From Gliomastix tumulicola (lineage: Eukaryota > Ascomycota > Sordariomycetes > Hypocreales > Bionectriaceae), in the NCBI GenBank assembly GCA_001599755.1, contig BCHX01000002.1:5630998-5694997 (forward strand): a stretch of DNA of 64,000 nt. Direction: 5' to 3'. The position numbers and the translations under genes are program-made. Below the pieces are notes generated by a model. The model searched no databases, was not told the origin of the DNA, and saw only the letters and a program-made list of their open reading frames with translations. The number at the start of each line of letters is the position of its first letter. The stretch's first letter is position 1. Positions 45,147 to 56,490 of the stretch are shown here, piece by piece.

Positions 45147-45693
45147 TATATGTTTCGAGGATCACGTCGGGAAGGGCTGCTAAACTTGTTCAACACTAGC
45201 GAGCTCGAAGATTGTCTAAGACTTTTGATTACTCTCTCACTGGAGTAAATGGATAAACGAATAACTATGATGTCCTGGATTTCGAGATTATCCGATTCTC
45301 ATTTATACGGCGGTGCTATTTACTCGTTTTCCCGGGATCTGTATCTTCTCCTTCGTCCCATGAGTGTCTCTGAGATGGCAAGGAGCCAGCAAGCTGTGCC
45401 CGGTGTTAGGCGCACTTCTAAAATGCGCAAGCAGTAGTACACCGTCTCCGGATTGGCGTGCCCCGTACCTCTGATGAGAACTTTGTAGCACGATGAGTAA
45501 AGCGACAGAACAATCCTCCTAGCTGATGTGCTGTTGCCCGGGCAATCCTCACCATTCCTGATGTGCAAGTTTAGGGGCAGAAGAACGGCCAAGACGACTC
45601 TGCCTTGTGATGGACGAAGTTGATACTAGTGGTGCATAGCATTGTAATAACCAAGTAAAGCGCGGTATTTGCTAGCAGGTACGGACAGTTTAC
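45147..45693. other. Convergent intergenic stretch
   Basis: 547 bp between the 3' ends of the BVMO and bioF. No gene or clear repeat seen. Confidence 0.5.
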
Positions 45694-47081
45694 CTACAAT
45701 CGAGATGCACCTCTTGAAACTCCCTGCCGTTGAGACCTAGCCCACTCCTCAATCACATTGCAAAGGATATCAACATCACCTTCGCTGTTGGCCGCATGCA
45801 AACATATCCTCACCCTCTCGCTTCCTGTAGGCACTGTAGGCGCTACGACAGGCCGAATCGTGATTCCCTTCTCCTGGCAGTGCCGTGCCAAACTCCGTGG
45901 GTGCTGCGTCAGCAACGGTATAATGGGTGACTGCAATGTTTTGTCATCACCATTGCCGTAGAGCCGCAAAAGCGCGGGATGCTGGTCGCAGAGCACGCTC
46001 AGGCGACTACACGCGTACGGGATGAGGCCTTGTAGGCGGCGCCTCAGGGGCTCGGCGCGACCACTTTGGAGATATTCGTAGGCTATGCGGATACTGGCGA
46101 GGGAGGAGACCGGAAGGGCCGTGCTGTAGATGAGGGGGCGAGCGTAGTTGATGAGGTACTGGCGAGTCGTTGGCGTGCACAGTATAATAGCTATGGTTTT
46201 CAGTTAGCAATCGCGACATGAGGATATGAAGGTCGTTTGGACTTGCCTCCCAAGGCGGAGAGTGCCTTGCCGAAAGTGTGAAGACGGGCAAAGACGCGGC
46301 TCTCCAAACCGAGCTCGCATACTAGACCACGACCCTTGTCACCAAAAAGACCTGTAGAGTGCGCCTCGTCCACAATTATGTATCCGTTGCCGCGCGGCAG
46401 GTGTCGTTCCACGCATGCGACCATCTCCTTCAACGGAGCTACATCGCCGTCCATGCTGTACACGCTCTCAAGGGCGATAAAGATAGACACTCGACCCTCC
46501 TTTGCCGCTGTGCCCTGCTCCCCCTCTGTCAGCGCCTCCAAAACACCATTGAGACTTGCTTTCCCCTTCGACTCGGATGTAGTGTGAGAGTCTCCCTCCA
46601 CACAGTTATGTTTGAATGCGATCCTCTTCTCTACCCTGCTCATCCTCATCCCATCATGCACGCTCGCATGCACCAGCTCATCGTACACGATGATGTCTCC
46701 TGGCTGTGGCACACACGAGAAGAAGCTGACGTTTGCGTCGTATCCAGAGTTGAACAGCAAGCCTGCCTCGGCGTGGTGGAAATGGGAGATAGAACGCTCG
46801 AGGGACTCTGCATCTATGCTGTTGCCATCAAGGAGTCGAGACCCTGCTAAGCCTTGTAGCATCGGTTTCGTTCCTGATCGTGGCGATTGGAACTGAGACT
46901 TGACGGCTGAGAGGAAGGCATGGTGAATCTCGGGGATGCTATGCAGTGACAGGTACGCGTTGGAAGAAAAGTCAATATTGGAGTGCGGGAAAGTTGTGAG
47001 TCGCCGGAGTTGTGATCGTGCTTCTCGGTTGGCGAGGCAGGCAGCTAATGCCTCTTCCAAGGGACCTGATTTGGGGGCCAT
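45694..47081 (-). CDS. bioF: 8-amino-7-oxononanoate synthase (BioF)
   Basis: 443 residues from exons 47081-46247 and 46190-45694. PLP-dependent alpha-oxoamine synthase: FSSNAYLSLH, GLAGSRLLDGN, LLFNSGYDAN, DELVHASVHDG, DEAHSTGLFG and the PLP-lysine motif HTFGKALSALGG. It condenses pimeloyl thioester with alanine, the first step of the biotin ring pathway. The intron (56 bp) starts GCAAGT: only G|GCAAGT with acceptor CCATAG gives the continuous LGG-AIILCTPTTRQYL. An in-frame ATG at 47120 (MPNLSP) could extend the N-terminus, possibly to a peroxisomal or mitochondrial signal, but ATG 47081 fits the family start. Divergent from the bioDA fusion, forming a biotin mini-cluster. Confidence 0.93.
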
Positions 47082-47428
47082 TGTGTGCACTGTGCAGTAC
47101 AGCGGGGAGAGATTGGGCATTGGATAACAAGATTGATAATATGGACAGATCTGTTGAGCCACGAAAGAAGCCAACAGATCTACACGGCTTGTCACGGCTT
47201 GTTATCCTGGCCAATAGGCTTAGCCCAGTCTGTCGCGATTGAGGCATTAATATTAGCAGGTTTTTTTTCTGGGGTTTCCCCCTGTCACCTCGCCCCGCTC
47301 AGAGGGAACCAACGACCTCCCTTCTCTCCATCATCCTCGGCTCTGCTTAGTTGTGCATTGAGAACTTTCCCGGATCTCACTTCTCACCTTCTGACATCTT
47401 CTGTTCTTTCCCAGGTTATTGTTAAACC
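47082..47428. promoter_or_regulatory. Divergent bioF/bioDA promoter
   Basis: 347 bp between the two start codons, including a T8 run near 47262 and a C/T-rich leader before the bioDA ATG. No palindrome recognised. Confidence 0.5.
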
Positions 47429-50067
47429 ATGAGTCCTATCCCGGCCCTGACATGGCGAAATCTCGGCATCTACCACATCTACGGTGCTAATACTGATGTC
47501 GGTAAGACCATCTTCGCCACGGCCCTTTGCAGGGCGGCCTCAGCGCTGTACACAGGTCAACAAACGAGTTACCTGAAGCCTGTGTCTACTGGCCCAGAGG
47601 ATGAGGCAGATGCTAGGTGTAAGTGTGATTATTTGCCAGCTCAATTAAGAAGTGTCTCCCAGCTGATACTTGACGTGTAGATGAACCCAAAAGCTATGGA
47701 GTCCTAACGACGCAGTGCTTTACCGGGTAAGAAGTACACGAAGGACACATACTGACTTGGATATCTTAGTCATGTCAAGAGATATGCGCCCTCCGTTGGT
47801 GTTGAGACGCTCTACCAGTGGAGCAGAGCGTGCAGCCCTCACCTCGCAGCACTGGAATCAGGTCAAGTATGCCTCTAACTTGAACACTCTTAAAGCCCCT
47901 ATACTCACATGAAGAAGGACGTTCCCTCGGATGAAGCCGTGCTGGCCAAGATATCCGACCACATTGCCACCCGGTCATCCTCTCCAGGATGGCTCTTTGT
48001 CGAGACTGCTGGCGGTGTGCACTCACCTGGACCTTCTGGAACGACACAGGCAGATCTCTTCGCCCCTCTGCGCGCTCCTGTCATTCTCGTCGGTGACGCC
48101 AAGCTCGGCGGTATATCGCAAACAATAGCGGCGTTCGAGTCACTCAAGGTCCGGGGGTACGATATCGAGATGGTGCTGCTCCTACGGAATGCGGAGTATG
48201 ACAATCACGTCTACTTGCAAGAGTACTTTGCCAAAGGTCTTACGAAAATACCCGTCGAAACGCTTGCGCCGCCCCCGAACAGGGCGGAAGGTGACGAGGA
48301 CCGAGCGCTTATGGAGGCATACTACGAGTCTGTGACTAGCGAGATTGCAACGTCCAAGATACTCAGTAGGCTGGAGGAGAATAGAAGGGAGCGTCTCACG
48401 AGACTGGACAGCATGGCCAACAGCGCGAGTACAATGATATGGTATCCCTTCACTCAGCAAAAGCTTCTTACGCCGGACAAGATTGCCGTCATCGACTCTG
48501 CTCACGGCGACTTCTTCCAGGTCCTCGCGCCGGAGTCCACATCCGGAGCGCTCCAACCTGCCTTTGACGGATCCGCGTCGTGGTGGACTCAAGGACTAGG
48601 ACACGGAAGTTCCCAGCTCAGCTTAGCCGCCGCCTACGCTGCTGGGCGCTACGGCCACGTCATGTTCGCGGGAGCCATCCACGAACCTGCGCTCAAGCTT
48701 GCCGAGACTCTGATCCGCCGCCTGAACAACCCACGTCTCTCTAGGGTGTTTTACTCGGATAACGGCAGCACTGGATGCGAGGTGGCGATCAAGATGGCAC
48801 TGCGCGCGAGTAGGGTGCGGTATGGATGGGACGCGAGAGAGGAGCTTGAAGTTCTCGGACTCAAAGGTAGCTATCACGGTGATACTATTGGTGCTATGGA
48901 CGCGTCGGAGCCTAACACTTTCAACGATGAGGTGGAGTGGTACAAGGGCAAAGGATTCTGGTTTGACTACCCAACGGTTGAGTGCTCGGATGGCGAATGG
49001 GTCGTGCATTGGCCTGAGGGTCTGAAACGTGATGACGAGACGGCGGGTGGAAAGTTCACGTCCCTGTCTGATGTGTTCGATCTTAGCCATCGATCTCGTG
49101 GCTCAGACTCGGAGGTGTACAAGAAATACATCCGCGGCATATTGAAGGATCTTCAGACATCAGGTCGCAAGTTCGGTGCTCTCATGCTTGAGCCTGTGGT
49201 TCTCGGGGCAGGTGGAATGATTCTTGTGTAAGTCGTCCCCCGTCTCTTCCACTGAACCAAAGGAGACACTAACAACCCATCAGTGATCCGCTGTTCCAAA
49301 AGACGCTCGTTGACGTTGTCCGCGAATCGCCGCACCTCTTCGGCCAAGACGTCATCGGTACTTCACCCAACAGTAGCCGGGACTGGCCCGGACTGCCGGT
49401 CATCTTCGACGAGGTGTTCACTGGACTCTACCGGCTGGGTCGGTTCTCGTCATCGTCATTTCTCAACACGCACCCAGACATATCTGTGCACGCTAAGCTA
49501 CTGACAGGTGGGCTTGTCCCCTTGTGCACGACACTCGCGTCCGAGGCCGTATTCGACTCATTTGGGAGCGACAGAAAAACGGATGCCCTCCTGCATGGAC
49601 ACAGCTACACGGCACATGCGGTCGGATGCCAAGTGGCAGTAGAGTCGCTCGGGGAGATGGTAAAGATGGAAGAGTGTGGCGCGTGGGATTGGGCAAAAAC
49701 GAACGGATGGGCTGGCGGCGGCGACCAGGAAGTGCAATCGACGAAGCAGGGTGATGGCATCGTATGGTCAGTCTGGTCGGGAGACTTTGTCGCTCAAATC
49801 TCGAGAAATACTGCCAAGGTAACAGGCACCTGGGCCCTGGGCAGCGTGCTCGTCATCAAGATACGCCCGGAGGACGGGAAAGCTGGCTATGAGGATAACA
49901 GCGCAGCGAAGTTGCAAGACTTCCTCCGGCGCGGGGACGGGGTGTCATTCGCCATCCACTCACGGGTGCTTGGGAACGTGTTGTATATTATGGCCGGGCA
50001 GAAGACGTCACAGGAGACGGTGGAAAGGATTCAAAAATTGGTAGGTCAATGGATGAGCATTACCTAG
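47429..50067 (+). CDS. bioDA: Bifunctional dethiobiotin synthetase / DAPA aminotransferase (BioDA fusion)
   Basis: 793 residues from exons 47429-47616, 47770-47866, 47915-49227 and 49284-50067. The N-terminal third is BioD with P-loop GANTDVGKT, YLKPVSTGP, SPHLAA and VETAGGVHSPGPSG. From about residue 270 it is BioA: WYPFTQQ, SWWTQGLGHG, FYSDNGSTGCEVAIKMALR, LKGSYHGDTIGAMD, PVIFDEVFTGLYRLGRF and the PLP-lysine context HAKLLTGG. It carries out two consecutive biotin steps (KAPA to DAPA to dethiobiotin), as in Aspergillus nidulans BioDA. Intron 1 is long for this gene set (153 bp) and might hide a mini-exon, but ADAS-HVKRYAPS reads well without one. Biotin synthase (bioB) is not in the window. 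Confidence 0.93.
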
Positions 50068-50162
50068 CAGGGCAACAAGCCCATCATGCTGCTGAGAGGA
50101 GACAAGGCGTGAAACCAGGGTTCTAAAGAGAGAGGAAATCGAAGCATGTTAGGAATGCGACT

Positions 50163-51982
50163 CTAGGGCTTGATACTCTCAACGTGAACGTCTCCTTCCT
50201 TCGTCACTTCTTCTTTACCAGCTTCCACAGAATGGCCGGATGCCTCAGTTTCCTGGGCAGCCTTCTTGAAGTGACGTGCAGGGATTTTCGACGCATAAAG
50301 CTCGTCGAGCTTCTGAAAAGACAGACCCTTTGTCTCCGGGAAAAGGTACCAGCCGCCAATGCTAGCCGCCAAGCCAGTGGCGAGGAAAATGAAGCCAACC
50401 TTGCCTCCAAGGTTCCCGGCGTCGGGGTTGATCATATACGGCACGGTGAATTGCATGATGAGACCCCATACGGAGTTTGTGATGGTGATGAGGCCTTGCG
50501 TCGCAGCGCGGAGTCGCATCGTTGCGATCTCGGACGCCAAAACAAAACCAGTGGCGCCGATGGAGAGCTGGTAGATGAGCGCCCAGACGTAGAGGAGGCC
50601 CACGATGCCCCAGCTTGCGCGAGTCTTGTCCGGGACGCAGCCGAGAATGCCGATGATCAGGAGCATGAGACAGAGGATAAACTGGGGAACCACGATCAGG
50701 AAGCGACGCCCGAATATCTCGGTCAGCGGGAAAGCCGCAGTTGAGGCGACCAGCATGACGATGTAGAGCGCGATGGAGGCGGAGAAATAGTCCTTGATGC
50801 CGATGAGCTCGAAGAAATAGGTAGCGTAGCCGATGACGAATGTGGCACCAATCATCTGCTGGGCCGAAGCGGCGAAAATGGCAGTCAAGGTGCGCATTCG
50901 GTTTGCCCGTCCGAAGCACTCAACCTCGAGGGTAACGTCGATTCCAAGCAGCTTGTGGGTTTTTGCGGTCTCGGTGGCATCCCGGATCTCGTTGGTGACT
51001 CTGATCTCATGCTCCATGCGACTTATTTCCATGTCGTAGAATTCATCCTCCTTGATGCCATAGATTCGACGGAGAGCACGCCTTGCCTCTTCGGTGCGGC
51101 CGCGGCGGGCTAGCCAGTATGGTGATTCGGGGAAGAACGGCCATACCACCGTCAAGATTACTATAGACAGGTCAGAGTCAGCCTCGTTTAAGTAAGGGTG
51201 CGCTTTTGTGAACGTGTCCAGAACATCATACGTACATGGGAAGAAGTACATGGCGACCACCGGGAGCCACCATTGCCACCGCCCCTGGATGTGACTGCTG
51301 CCCTGAGACACCACCACGATGGCGGTCTGACCCAGCACAATGCTCGTATTGAAGAAGCAGAGGAAGAAACCTCGAAGCTCGGGACGACAGGTCTCGCCGA
51401 TCCACAGGGGCGAAATCGTAAACATCATACCGATGGCAATGCCGTTGACGCCCCGGCCGGCGAGATGCATCCTCCACTCCGGGGCAAGTTGCTGCAGAAT
51501 GATGCCCACAACAGATAAGATGGATGCCACGAGAACCCCCCATTTGCGGCCGTACCTCTCGAGAAGCGGCGCGAAGATGAATGTTGCGACGATTTCCGTG
51601 GCCGGGGCGATGGAGTTCCACGCTGAGAGGTAGTGGGCGGGGATGAGGTAGCTCCCATCGGCCTGGGGGATGCCAAACTTTTCTCTGAACTCGGGGAGGG
51701 CGGCCAGCTGACCGCCAGCGACGATATCGAACCCTTGCATAACGACGCCCATGGATATCCAGGCAGCTAGTGGGCACAAAGAGTGTGTCAGTGAATGGTT
51801 GTTGTCAAAAGGAGCAGTTGTGCGTACCCCAGAGAGCAAAGCGAGATTGTGTCTTGAGAATCTGCCATTTCTTGGTCGGATCTACGACCGAGTAGTCGAC
51901 CCTGTCGTAGACGTCAGTTCCTATCGATGTCTGCTGATCTTCCTCTCGGCAGCATTGGCACTTACCCATTGATGAGAGCCAT
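50163..51982 (-). CDS. MFS sugar transporter, fructan/oligosaccharide cluster
   Basis: About 540 residues from four exons: MALIN-G at 51982, a short exon with VDYSVVDPTKKWQILKTQSRFALW, then 51768 to about 51235 and about 51165 to 50163. Joining removes the intron that encodes the odd PCTYDVLDTF stretch and gives AMYFFPLILTVVWPFFPESPYWLARRGR. Other landmarks: MQGFDIVAGGQLAALPEFREKFG, LLERYGRKWGV, WIGETCRPELRGFFLCFFNT, YATYFFELIGI and PETKGLSFQKLDELYASKIPARHF. It belongs to the maltose/alpha-glucoside symporter group. It is divergent from the GH32 gene across 689 bp that contain CGG-type motifs, so it is the probable importer of that enzyme's substrate. Confidence 0.92.
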
Positions 51983-52671
51983 GACGGTGTGAAGGATGGT
52001 TATTGTGCGCTCACTCTGAGGCTGGATGAGATAATTCTCGGTCTGTGGACGGTTGTCTCGAGGCTGAGACCCAAAAAGAAAGGACCTTTGAACAAGGCCG
52101 TGAGTGATGCTTATATAGCTGCGAGCATGGTGGTCTGAGACTGCCAGTGACTCTCGGCCGCGTTATCCAGTTCTCAGGATACCTTCCAGGATGCAGGAGT
52201 GTGCGGGGATCTTGCCCATGGGGAACCACGTGTGGAGGAACAGAAAAGTCAATGGGACGTTATGAATCGATCCACTCGATCGGTCGCGACTCGCTCGAAA
52301 GTCTCTGCTAGGGCGGTGATGAAGGTTCCGCGGACTTAGCTGTAGCTCCGCGTACGCATTCCTCACGTCCCCACCGGCGTACTGCTGAGCTACACGATGG
52401 CGGTGGGCCTGTCTTCACGCGGAGAGAGGCATGAACTCCGAGACCATGTCCTTCTCCATGAGATGGACTGATTTCGCTCGTGCTTCTTCTCACTTGGTTT
52501 TGGAGAAGCCGAAGCCGGGACAGTATGGGCATAGAAAACGGGGACAATACGCCGTGTGGGAGATGTTGAAACTCGAGGGACAGCCCAGCTCTCTTTTCAT
52601 CCACGGCAACCGTTCGTCCCAGCACGATCTTGATTCAGAGCTGCATCTTTGTCTCTCTCTCAATGTCTACA
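51983..52671. promoter_or_regulatory. Divergent transporter/GH32 promoter with CGG-N8-CGG and CGCGGAG half-sites
   Basis: 689 bp. CGG-N8-CGG at 52039-52052 matches the site described for the inulin regulator InuR of Aspergillus. CTCCGCG at 52346-52352 and CGCGGAG at 52418-52424 form an inverted pair; the same 7-mer occurs twice in the TF/GH172 promoter. Confidence 0.6.
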
Positions 52672-54460
52672 ATGCCAGCAGACAAACAATTCAGCCGTCC
52701 GCAAATCCATTTCTGCGGCAACAGTTGGATCAACGACCCATGTGCTCCTTATTACGACGAGGCTGCAAAGACCTACCACGTCTTTTACCAATGTATGTCA
52801 ACCTGGAACACGAAAGTCTGAACAGTCCCCTGACTTGGAAATAGGTAACCCGAGAAGCACCGAGTGGGGAAACATGTCATGGGGACACGCCACGTCCACT
52901 GACATGTTGATATGGAAGCTACATTCCGTGTCTCCAGCCCTTGTCCCTGATCAATCATACGACTGCCAAGGTGTCTTCACTGGCTGCTTCATTGCCCCCA
53001 CCGACAAGACAGACAAGACCTTGAGGGTGGCCTACTCGTCGGTCAAGGAGCTGCCTTTTCATTGGAGCACGCCTCCCTATCCCCGCGATGCCGCCGGAAT
53101 TTCGATAGCGACCTCTGATGACGGTGGCGATACGTGGACCAAAGTTTCCCAGAACCCTGTTCTGCGAGGAGAGCCTGCAGGACTCGATGTGTCGGGATTC
53201 CGTGACCCGTACGTTACGGCATCGGAGTCTTTGGACACTCTGCGGGAAGACACGTCTGCCCTCTACGGACTCGTCTCCGGCGGCATTGTGAATACAGGCC
53301 CGACAACGTTCCTTTATCGCATATCCAAGACCTCGGTCGACAATTGGACGTACTTGAATCCATTGGTCGACATTCCCATGAGATATCAGCCCTCGACGAG
53401 ATGGTCCGGCAACTACGGCACGAATTGGGAGTGCACAAACTTGATACATCTGTCTGCAGGTGCCGTGTCGAGGGATTTCCTCATCATCGGGGCCGAAGGT
53501 GACGTGGAAAAAGATCATGTCTTGGAAGGGTCTCAACTCGGACCACTGAAACGCACCATCCGGAGCCAGCTATGGATGTCGGGGCATCTCGAAATGACGG
53601 GTGATGGCGTCAAATTCGCACACGAGCGTGGCGGCTTCCTGGACAATGGCCCCTACTATGCGGCGAATACTTTTCATGATTCGAAGCTGAATCGTCGCAT
53701 TGCCCATGGGTGGCTGCCAGAGGAAGATTTACCTATGGACTTGGTGCATCAAAAAGGATGGAACGGCTCTCTGGCCATTCCCCGCGAGCTCTTCTTACTG
53801 CGGATTCCCAACGTTGTGGGAGCGCTGCGAAGTAACCTCGCCGATATATACAGCTTCGAAGCGGTTGAGGAGCCTGACGGGACTGAGACTATACTCACTT
53901 TGGGCATACGGCCGATTGCTGAGCTCAGCCGTCTGCGTGAGTCTTGCCGCCGAGTCAATGCGGCAGAGACACCGCTATTACTGCCGCCCATATCTCAGCC
54001 TGGTGCAACGAGGATATCAGGTATCGAGTCCTCCACCTGGGAGCTTCAGGCAGCGATTCGCCTACATCCGGGTTGCGAGACGGTCGGCTTCCACATCAAT
54101 CATAGCGATGATCTCAAGACTCGCACGAGTGTTTACTTCTCTGCCATTGACGAGATGGTTGTGATTGATCGGCATGCTTCGACAGCAGACGCGCGTATCA
54201 ACACATGCCCTGATGCTGGACCTTTCACTCTGCTGCGAATTGGCTCCTCAGAAGCATCGGAAGAATGTCTAGAGCAGCTGGATATCCGCATCATATCAGA
54301 CGCAGATATCTTGGAGGTGTTCGTCAATGATCGCTTCGCCCTGGCGACAATGGTCTACTCTGATCCGGGAAGCTCATTCGTATCGGCGTTTGCGACCGGT
54401 GACGCAAATAGCGCTTCATTTGATAAAGTGATGCTCTGGGATGGCTTGGGATCCAACTAA
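52672..54460 (+). CDS. Glycoside hydrolase family 32 beta-fructosidase (invertase/inulinase type), no signal peptide
   Basis: 578 residues from exons 52672-52792 and 52845-54460. Start MPADKQFSRPQIHFCG. GH32 landmarks: nucleophile Asp in NSWINDPCAPYYDE (near residue 20), YHVFYQC-NPRSTEWGNMSWGHATS across the intron, SGFRDPYV (stabilising Asp), and WECTNLI (acid/base Glu). The C-terminal beta-sandwich is present (HLEVFVNDRFAL-like DILEVFVNDRFAL). It cleaves terminal beta-D-fructofuranosyl bonds of sucrose, inulin or levan fragments. The domain begins about 15 residues after the Met and no hydrophobic leader is seen, so it is probably intracellular, acting after uptake by the divergent transporter. 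Confidence 0.92.
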
Positions 54461-54597
54461 GACCATGTCGTGAAGCTTCATAAACAAGGGACTTCCTTAT
54501 ATTTTCATGTTGCTGTTTTGTTCTTCTCAAGTCAACCCCTTTCATAGCGAAATACACTAAAAAGTACATGAATCGCAGCTTGAAGCACTTCTCGACA

Positions 54598-56490
54598 TCA
54601 CTCCCTATCAAGACGTTGAGCCAGGACTCCATCGACGATGGTCAATAAGGGACTTGACTCTTTGACACCTCTGCTAACACTCCGTGCCGACTTGAGGCAG
54701 TCCCATAGTCTCGGCCAGTCGAGAAGACAGTTATTTCTGAGACAAGGAGTCTTGACTCCCTGTAAAGCCGCCATTGTGGTCATGAACGCTGTCGTACACA
54801 AGGTCCAGCGGTTCACGATACAACTTTGGGCAGCGGTCAGCAGCGCTGGTACAAGCTGGATGTAAGCAGTGAAGAAACGCTCGGCGTGTTCCTTCGTGTC
54901 TGGCGTGGTGACACCATCTTGAATGCACTGATACACGGCCGGCCAGTAGATCGACAATTTGCAACAGTAATACTGGACTCTCAAAAAGTTGCTGAGCGGC
55001 TCCATGGAAGGGAATGCCCTAGGTGACTCAGTGACGTCGAAGTCCAGAAGAGGGTCGTCGCCAAATCGGATGATGTCCGGCAGGTAGTCGTACCATTCGT
55101 CTAGCTGGCGCTGGAGCTCAATAGCAACGCCAGAGGCGTAAACGAATGTTCCCTCCGGAGTCGTCCGGACAGCTGTATTGCAACGGTGGAGCATCCGTCG
55201 AATGGCAATCTCGGCGAGGAAATATGCCTGGGCCGAGCTCGAGTGGTTGTTTCCTTCCGTGGCGAGGCTCACCATTGATGTCGGTACAGCAGGAGAAGCT
55301 TGCAGTACATCGTCGAACAACCAAGGGCTGCGGTCGTCTGGAAGTGCGGTTTCCTCGTCATGGTCCCATATGCCGCTCGGCACTGCATCTAGCTGGTCCT
55401 GAAGTTCACTCTCAAGCAGAAGAACGGCCCAATACGCCCGCTTGATCTGCTCGTAATCTTCGCCATCTCCAGAATCTGCGGTCTTGAGGAGGTTTTGCAC
55501 CTTGAATGAGGCCATCATGATGTACTCGTACGCCTGGCACGGCTTCAGCCGGCAGCAGTAGTAGATACTCAGCAGGATGAGGCACTGCACTGCAGTGATG
55601 CCGGTGTCCAGAAGCAGCTTTGGAAGTGAGGCCATGGCAGCTTCAAGATAGAGTCCACTGTTGCTCATTGATGAAGAACCCGTAGACGAGGAGTCGTTCT
55701 GGACCAATGTTCCCACCTCGGCCACCAACAAAACCAAGCAAGAGTCGGGACCGGGTTCCAATGGACCCGATATGATGCGGAGGTAATACTCTGAGAACCC
55801 TGGTCTAAATATAGGGTACCAGATGTGAACGTGCGCGGAGAAGACAGACAGTGCCCTCAAAGCATCGTCCTGTTGTATGATACGCAGGGACGAACCACCG
55901 GTAACATCTACCGGAGGATTTGCTCTCTCAAGCGCGATTAGGCTTTGGAGGAAGTGCGGTTCCAGGCCCAGAGTGATCATCATGTGCTGGGTGCCGAGTA
56001 GCTGGAACGGCGATCGCTGTATGACCGCCAATTTGCGTGTACTGGGTACCGGGCTCCGAGGTCCCGATAGGACGTGGGGAGGGATGGTCGACGAAGATGT
56101 CCATGGCTGGAACATTGCACAGAGATGGTCCAATCTCCTATTGAGGGTGGATAGCTCAATTTCGATCCTACAGTGATGATTAGCCTCCCCTCATTTTGCA
56201 CGCGATGTAGCAGCAAATCGTGGTCAAACGTGCCTGGATCTGGGGACCGCTGGTGGCTGTTCGTATTCGCAGTCCAATCCACGCATGTGGCAGTAGCCGC
56301 AGGAGGGCCTTCGACTATCGCATTTGGTCCGCCTCGCTCGACAGGTGTTGCAAGCCGTCGTCGTCCGAGTCCGCGTCCCTGTCCTATTCCGAATCCTCCG
56401 CGGCCGACTGACGGGGCGTGTCTCTGATGATGGGCTCTCGGATGCCGAGCCGACGTCCGCCGCCTGATCGTCAGGGTGCTCTCTCGGCAT
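54598..56490 (-). CDS. Zn2Cys6 transcription factor, candidate regulator of the fructan cluster
   Basis: 608 residues from exons 56490-56234 and 56167-54598, starting MPREHPDDQ. Acidic/Ser/Arg-rich N-terminus, then C-N-T-C-RARRTK-C-DSRRPS-C-G-Y-C-HMRGLD-C. The 66-bp intron begins with GCACGT; only this GC donor gives PRS-RIEIELSTLNRRLDHL, a typical cluster-linker-coiled coil. The middle homology region contains IFRPGFSEYYLRII and GITAVQCLILLSIYYCCRLKPCQAYEYI. In-frame ATGs further upstream (near 56627) are alternatives. It sits between GH32 (convergent) and DUF2961/GH172 (divergent) and is the obvious local regulator. It is not visibly an AmyR/InuR orthologue. Confidence 0.9.

Noticed and set aside
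47617..47769. Extra mini-exon in intron 1 of bioDA around 47739-47750
   Set aside because: Possible splice sites exist, but the direct junction ADAS-HVKRYAPS already fits the family; left as a note only.
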